From positions 1-10,259 of the forward strand of contig JAIRKB010000263.1 of assembly GCA_031260385.1 (NCBI GenBank): a stretch of DNA of 10,259 bases, in the 5' to 3' direction. The notes below the pieces were generated by a model. It ran no database searches. It saw only the letters and a program-made list of their open reading frames with translations, and was not told where the DNA came from. Positions 7,020 to 10,259 of this stretch are shown piece by piece (the stretch's first letter is position 1; the number at the start of each line of letters is the position of its first letter). Both the position numbers and the translations under genes were made by a program. Source of the stretch: Propionibacteriaceae bacterium (lineage in GTDB: Bacteria; Actinomycetota; Actinomycetes; Propionibacteriales; Propionibacteriaceae).

Positions 7020-7647
7020 GGTCGCTGCAGTAGGCGATTAGCAGTTCGCGATGGTCTCGCAACTGGCGTACGGTGTCGGAACAGCGCCGTCGAATCGCTC
7101 CCCGGCTCATGGCGTAACGCTCGGCGACAACCGCTTGGGGTAGGCCTTTAAGGTAGACCTCTTCGACGATCGTGAGCGATAGGGGGCTTGCCAGTTTGAG
7201 CTGGCGGGCGGTCAGGATCACCCTCGCACCACTCGGTCCGGGGTCAGTGGTCGTCGGTGGAGCGAGGGGTTGCGCCCTCGCTTCGGATAATACGTCCTTG
7301 CGGGTGTCAAGATAGAGGTTCGCTGCCACTGAGTGGGGGCGGCGCTCAAGTGGATAGTTGGCTAGACGAATCCACAAGGCAGCTAGTAGGTGATCCACTT
7401 CAGGATAGGGATAGGTTCGCGAAAGGAGAACCAGTTTTGGCAGCATCGCCTGAAGGACCACCCGTCCAGCAAGGGGGTATCCCTGTTGGCAGGCCTGGAT
7501 CAGACCCCACAGAACTAGATCGGGGTTGAAGCGGATGGAGGAGAGGACTTGATCAAGGCTCGGGGCGGGGGTCATCCAATCAGCCTGATCGTGACGCCTA
7601 GACTCCCATTCCTGGTCGAGTTGAGTGCGGAATGTACGGCTGGACAT
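6985..7647 (-). CDS. Sigma-70 region-4-like protein (divergent sigma factor)
   Basis: A 220-residue protein. The clearest part is near residues 159-200: LSLTIVEEVYLKGLPQAVVAERYAMSRGAIRRRCSDTV, shown here in outline only, reads as a sigma region-4 helix-turn-helix (helix, QAVVAERY, turn, SRGAIRRR). Residues 42-112, with GLIQACQQGYPLAGRVVLQAMLPKLV at the start, resemble the actinobacterial sigma-like family in place of a canonical region 2. I do not see the usual promoter-melting residues. It might be a sigma factor, an anti-sigma partner or an ordinary DNA-binding protein. The frame is open back to a TTG at 7668. The ATG at 7647 is chosen because the TTG would fall inside a repeated operator-like array, though neither start has a good Shine-Dalgarno sequence. 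It converges on the LysM/BTAD gene with a 35-base overlap and lies downstream of the two-component genes on the same strand. Confidence 0.65.
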   Translation of the reverse strand: MSSRTFRTQLDQEWESRRHDQADWMTPAPSLDQVLSSIRFNPDLVLWGLIQACQQGYPLAGRVVLQAMLPKLVLLSRTYPYPEVDHLLAALWIRLANYPLERRPHSVAANLYLDTRKDVLSEARAQPLAPPTTTDPGPSGARVILTARQLKLASPLSLTIVEEVYLKGLPQAVVAERYAMSRGAIRRRCSDTVRQLRDHRELLIAYCSDPNGPHCLVEAD

Positions 7648-7659
7648 GGAGACCACTTT

Positions 7660-7723
7660 GTCGCCCAACTGTTGTCCAAAAGGTTGTCCAACTCAGGTGA
7701 GGTGTTGTCCAAGTGTTGTCAGT
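7660..7723. repeat. Helically phased GTTGTCCAA repeat array upstream of the sigma-like gene
   Basis: On the plus strand exact GTTGTCCAA occurs at 7671-7679, 7683-7691 and 7704-7712. A partial copy GTTGTCagt lies at 7715-7723 and a 7-of-9 copy GTCGCCCAA at 7660-7668. Start-to-start distances are 11, 12, 21 and 11 bases, close to one or two helical turns, so all copies face nearly the same side of the DNA. On the transcribed (minus) strand each unit reads TTGGACAAC. The array fills the gap between the response-regulator stop and the sigma-like start. It looks like an iterated operator, and which protein binds it is unknown. Confidence 0.7.
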
Positions 7724-7734
7724 TTCGGTGAGCT

Positions 7735-8430
7735 TTAGCGTTCGACAACGCCCATGTCGTAGGCGGCGAGGACCAAACCGACGCGATCGCGGGCTTGGAG
7801 TTTGAATAGCAAGCGCGAGATATGGGTCTTGACCGTACCCTCCGCTAGGTGCAGTCGCTCGGCGATTTCCATATTGTTGCGACCGATGGCGATCTCCTTG
7901 AGCACATCAATCTCACGGTCGGTGAGCAGGTTGAGTCGCGGGTCGGGCCGGGAGCGATCCACCCCTGGCACCAAGTTTGATAACAAGCGCTTGGTGGTTG
8001 ATGGTGCCATGATGGCATCCCCAGAGTTAACGGCGCGAATGGCGTCCACCAGTTCGGTGGCGCGGGCATCCTTGAGCAGGAAGCCACTGGCCCCCGCCCG
8101 CAAGGCTTGGTAGACATAGTCATCAAGGTCGAAGGTCGTCAAGATGATGATCTTGACCGGGTAACCAGCGCTGATGATCTTGCGAGTGGTTTCGATGCCA
8201 TCCATTCCGGGCATCCGGACGTCCATGAGCAGAATGTCGATCGGGGTCTGGCGCATCAAGGTCAAGGCTTCAGCGCCGTTACTAGCTTCGCCGACGACGT
8301 CAATATCTGGTTCGGCGTCGATCATCATGCGAAAACCACTGCGAACGAGAACCTGGTCATCAACCAGAGCTACCCGAATGGCCCGGATTAACGGGGGCTT
8401 AAGCTGGTCTTCAACGGTATCTGCGCGCAT
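7735..8430 (-). CDS. NarL/FixJ-type response regulator
   Basis: A complete 231-residue two-component response regulator, slightly longer than usual because of about 15 extra N-terminal residues. The receiver domain (about 18-135) has the acidic pocket Asp24/Asp25, phosphoacceptor Asp70 in LLMDVRMPGMDG, Thr98 and Lys120 in FLLKDA. The LuxR-type helix-turn-helix (about 165-228) contains LTDREIDVLKEIA and EGTVKTHISRLLFKL. It should bind DNA as a dimer after phosphorylation by the kinase encoded immediately upstream. The start is set by a perfect AGGAGG (8445-8440) 9 bases before the ATG, inside the kinase coding region, so the genes overlap by 43 bases. The regulon is unknown. The repeat array just downstream makes the sigma-like gene one possible target. 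Confidence 0.95.
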   Translation of the reverse strand: MRADTVEDQLKPPLIRAIRVALVDDQVLVRSGFRMMIDAEPDIDVVGEASNGAEALTLMRQTPIDILLMDVRMPGMDGIETTRKIISAGYPVKIIILTTFDLDDYVYQALRAGASGFLLKDARATELVDAIRAVNSGDAIMAPSTTKRLLSNLVPGVDRSRPDPRLNLLTDREIDVLKEIAIGRNNMEIAERLHLAEGTVKTHISRLLFKLQARDRVGLVLAAYDMGVVER

Positions 8431-9605
8431 ACTCTGAATCCTCCTGTTCCAGTCGGGCCAGTTGTCAAGGTCCCCCCTAGAGCCTGGACTCGTTCGGACA
8501 TGCCCATCAGTCCGGTCCCTCTGTGATCCCCCATCCGGGGTTGGCCGCTGAGTTTGTTGGTCACCACCACCGAGACATAGGTTGGGAACCAGAGCACGGC
8601 CACGTGGGGTTCAGCGGTCGGACCACCGTGTTTTAGGGAGTTGGTCAGCGCCTCCTGAATCACCCGATAGATCGTCAGTTCGATACTCGGGGTCGAGCCA
8701 CGGGGCGTACCAGAGACCGTCAAGGTGGCGTTCGCCTTGTCAACCAAGGCCGAGATATCTGACAGTTGCGGGGAGGAGACCACCTCCGGGTTGGTGGGCG
8801 AGTCTGAGCGCAAGGTCCGCACGATCCGACGCATCTCCTGGAGCGATTCGCGGCCGGTGTCAGTGATGGTTTGGAGGGCTTGTTGGGCGGTGGCCGGGGA
8901 ACGTTCCACCTGAGCCAGCCCACCCTCGGCCTGAACCACCATCACCGAGATCGAGTGGGCAACCACATCATGAAGTTCCCTCGCCACCGAGGTGCGGATC
9001 TGGTTCTCGATCGTACGTTGGCGGGCGACCTGCTCGGCCTCCTTGAGGTGACCGGCATCAGTTTCGGCGAGTTTCTGACGGACAAGCGCCTCGTCAACCA
9101 CACTCATCCGCCGAGCGGCCGAATAACAAGCGACGACCACAGCGCCGATCGTGATGGCGATGAGGAGCATTTCATAGCGGTGATCAGGATTGGCGATCAT
9201 CCAGCGGATGGTCGCCAGGCTAGTTAGCATTAGGGCCAAGGCCAGACAGATGCGGGTGGAAATGGTCGGCATCCAGCGGGCGACCGCGTGCACAGCCAGC
9301 GGGATCAGGAACCAACTACTGGTTGGTGTGTCCCGGAAAGCCAGTTCGACCAGCAGGACCAGGCAGACGATCAGGAAAAATATCGGTGGGTAGTGGCGTC
9401 GCAGAATAACGCTCAGATAGGCGACAGTGCCGGTGATGGCGAGAAAGACTAAAGAGTCCATTGAGGCCTGGCTTAGACCGAAGAAGAACCAGACGGCGAT
9501 AAAAGACACATGGATAATCAGGAATCCGACCATGGCCAATCCAGCGTCCAAGAGCCAGTCTTTGGGCTTCGCTCCGGGCGCGTAAAAAGGATTCGACGCC
9601 TGCAC
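8388..9605 (-). CDS. NarL-system sensor histidine kinase with six membrane helices (HisKA_3)
   Basis: A 405-residue membrane histidine kinase. Residues about 22-162 hold hydrophobic segments (near 22-44, 50-67, 74-90, 97-109, 117-137 and 145-162) with almost no extracellular domain. It therefore probably senses the membrane or a bound partner, as in the DesK/LiaS type (analogy only). A helical linker at 165-205 leads to the dimerisation/phosphoacceptor motif ARELHDVVAHS with His212. The ATPase domain shows N-box EALTNSLKH (Asn322) and a G-box GTGLMGMSERV near 363-373, then GTGGFRV. The start is GTG at 9605, with no Shine-Dalgarno sequence but a -10 element exactly placed for a leaderless mRNA. 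Its 3' end overlaps the response regulator by 43 bases. No ABC transporter or lipoprotein partner is seen within the window. Confidence 0.94.
   Translation of the reverse strand: MQASNPFYAPGAKPKDWLLDAGLAMVGFLIIHVSFIAVWFFFGLSQASMDSLVFLAITGTVAYLSVILRRHYPPIFFLIVCLVLLVELAFRDTPTSSWFLIPLAVHAVARWMPTISTRICLALALMLTSLATIRWMIANPDHRYEMLLIAITIGAVVVACYSAARRMSVVDEALVRQKLAETDAGHLKEAEQVARQRTIENQIRTSVARELHDVVAHSISVMVVQAEGGLAQVERSPATAQQALQTITDTGRESLQEMRRIVRTLRSDSPTNPEVVSSPQLSDISALVDKANATLTVSGTPRGSTPSIELTIYRVIQEALTNSLKHGGPTAEPHVAVLWFPTYVSVVVTNKLSGQPRMGDHRGTGLMGMSERVQALGGTLTTGPTGTGGFRVCAQIPLKTSLSPR
8440..8445 (-). promoter_or_regulatory. AGGAGG ribosome binding site that sets the response-regulator start
   Basis: A perfect anti-16S match 9 bases before the regulator ATG, embedded in the last ~20 codons of the kinase gene. 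It shows that the 43-base overlap is real and that the regulator can be initiated independently of the kinase stop. Confidence 0.85.
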
Positions 9606-9611
9606 GTCTCA

Positions 9612-9617
9612 ATTCTA
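9612..9617 (-). promoter_or_regulatory. -10 element TAGAAT, predicted leaderless promoter of the kinase gene
   Basis: On the minus strand TAGAAT (TANNNT) is followed by six bases (TGAGAC) and then the GTG start codon at 9605, so the first transcribed base would be the start codon itself. The -35 region (TGTTAG-like) is weak. This would drive the kinase-regulator pair. Confidence 0.5.
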
Positions 9618-9734
9618 GAGGGAAGAGGAGATATCTAACAGTGTCTTTACCAAGGCGTGAGGGTGGCGTCGCCGAAAGGGTGGTTAGAGTAGTAATAGCT
9701 TGCTGCACTTGTGGGACCGTGAGAGACTGACTCC

Positions 9735-9902
9735 ATGAAGAAGTTCCTTTGCGTCCTGCTGACACTGCTCGGTCTTGGCGCTGTCCTCTATTTCTTGACG
9801 CAGCGCAATGCTCAAGCCCGCCAGCTTTGGAATGACACTCTGGCCAAGGTTCCTGGCCTATGCAACTGCTGCTGCGAGGATGAGGAAGAAGAAGAGATCT
9901 AG
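9735..9902 (+). CDS. Small DLW-39-like membrane-anchored protein with Cys-rich acidic tail
   Basis: A 55-residue protein starting MKKFLCVLLTLLGLGAVLYF. A hydrophobic helix at about 4-21 would anchor it, with a cytosolic tail if Lys2-Lys3 stay inside or an external tail if it acts as a signal anchor. The RQLWNDT segment at 29-35 and the position beside tRNA-Ala match the short DLW-39 proteins of actinobacteria, usually near 39 residues and with DLW in place of QLW. The extra C-terminus CNCCCEDEEEEEI (43-55) is unusual: four cysteines in five positions, then an acidic run. The Cys cluster could bind metal or form disulfides, which fits the thioredoxin genes nearby only by speculation. There is no strong Shine-Dalgarno sequence. 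The nearest -10-like hexamer is TAGAGT at 9685-9690. Confidence 0.65.
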   Translation: MKKFLCVLLTLLGLGAVLYFLTQRNAQARQLWNDTLAKVPGLCNCCCEDEEEEEI

Positions 9903-9993
9903 CGGCTCTCCACCCGGCCTGAAGGTGAACTAAGAATCAGGTCACAATTTGATAAACCTCCCGAAACGCCGAAGTTGTACGGGAAACGCCCGC

Positions 9994-9999
9994 TATAGT
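9994..9999 (+). promoter_or_regulatory. Candidate -10 (TATAGT) of the tRNA-Ala gene
   Basis: TATAGT matches the -10 consensus at five of six positions and lies about 80 bases before the mature tRNA. The nearest -35-like hexamer, TTGTAC at 9975-9980, leaves only 13 bases, so the -35 is not convincing. The 176-base gap 9903-10078 shows nothing else I can support. Confidence 0.3.
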
Positions 10000-10078
10000 T
10001 GACAATGCCCGCCACAGAACCCCTGGCTTGGAGTATTGGATTGCTGCTCCGGGTTGGCTCGAGGACTGAGGCGGGTAC

Positions 10079-10151
10079 GGGGCACTAACTCAGCTGGTAG
10101 AGTGCGACCTTTGCAAGGTCGAAGTCAGGGGTTCGAGTCCCCTGTGCTCCA
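10079..10151 (+). tRNA. tRNA-Ala (anticodon TGC)
   Basis: A 73-base cloverleaf. The acceptor arm GGGGCAC pairs with GTGCTCC (one G-T), the D-arm stem is ACTC/GAGT, the anticodon stem is CGACC/GGTCG with loop TTTGCAA and anticodon TGC at 10112-10114, the variable loop has 5 bases, and the T-arm is AGGGG TTCGAGT CCCCT. The discriminator base is A. The CCA end is not encoded, since CCC follows, so it is added after transcription. It would read all alanine GCN codons with a modified wobble base. A transposase remnant on the opposite strand runs into its 3' half. Confidence 0.97.
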
Positions 10152-10259
10152 CCCAAGTGTACGTACGGGAACCCCCGACATGTAGACCTCAATGTATTCG
10201 GCCACTGCTAGGCGGGCTCGGCCTCTGGTTTTGAACACCTGTTGGTAGTACATTTCGTT
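10125..10259 (-). pseudogene. IS3-family transposase C-terminal remnant, ending inside tRNA-Ala
   Basis: The minus strand encodes, from the window edge, NEMYYQQVF then KTRGRARLAVAEYIEVY, the hallmark C-terminal end of IS3-family OrfB DDE integrases. The next 11 residues, YMSGVPVRTLG, align in phase with the usual YNRRRPHSTLG, keeping Y, P and TLG while losing the rest. After TLG the normal continuation (a tyrosine, then the SPAEF-like end) is replaced by tRNA sequence read antisense, and the frame stops at 10127-10125 inside the tRNA. This is a truncated, decayed insertion sequence or a deletion junction. The N-terminal part lies beyond the window, and no terminal inverted repeat is visible. 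Confidence 0.75.

Noticed and set aside
9999..10004. TTGACA upstream of tRNA-Ala as a -35 element
   Set aside because: No TANNNT hexamer lies 16-19 bases downstream.

Overview
The window looks like a chromosomal segment of a fairly GC-rich actinobacterium (Actinomycetota). The evidence is a trxB-trxA pair next to a GNAT-like gene, a membrane LysM/BTAD regulator, a divergent sigma-like factor, a NarL-type two-component pair, gene starts that look leaderless, and a small DLW-39-like protein beside a tRNA-Ala(TGC). The genus cannot be read from the sequence. ddl, aminotransferase and trx genes together are typical of the neighbourhood on the parB side of the actinobacterial origin (from memory of synteny, not checked), and one perfect DnaA box fits an origin-proximal position.

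Left block (1-2657). A minus-strand pair holds a MocR/LysN-like PLP aminotransferase followed 27 bases later by a D-Ala-D-Ala ligase-type enzyme that runs off the left edge. A GNAT-like protein with a degraded acetyl-CoA loop is transcribed divergently from the aminotransferase across only 37 bases. Its 3' end runs 80 bases into trxA on the opposite strand.

Redox block (2578-4103). trxB and trxA form a minus-strand operon for a complete thioredoxin system. The 236-base intergenic region upstream of trxB has AT-rich tracts, a perfect TTGACA and a perfect DnaA box.

Envelope-sensing block (4104-9605). The largest gene encodes a 971-residue protein with four predicted membrane segments, two LysM domains placed outside the cell and a cytosolic C-terminal region ending in a BTAD-like domain. 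It could be a one-protein route from peptidoglycan to transcription. It converges on and overlaps (35 bases) a gene for a sigma-70 region-4-like protein. Upstream of that gene is a helically phased array of GTTGTCCAA repeats, the least expected signal in the window. Next come an overlapping NarL-type response regulator and a six-helix HisKA_3 histidine kinase, translated kinase first.

Right edge (9606-10259). A 55-residue membrane-anchored peptide with a Cys-rich, acidic tail is followed by tRNA-Ala(TGC). A degraded IS3-family transposase C-terminus reads into the 3' end of the tRNA from the opposite strand, so the tRNA flank has been a site of insertion and rearrangement.

The shared theme is cell-envelope synthesis and sensing (Ddl, LysM/BTAD, kinase and regulator) next to thiol redox. 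No CRISPR array, complete mobile element, rRNA or intergenic gap over 300 bases is present.
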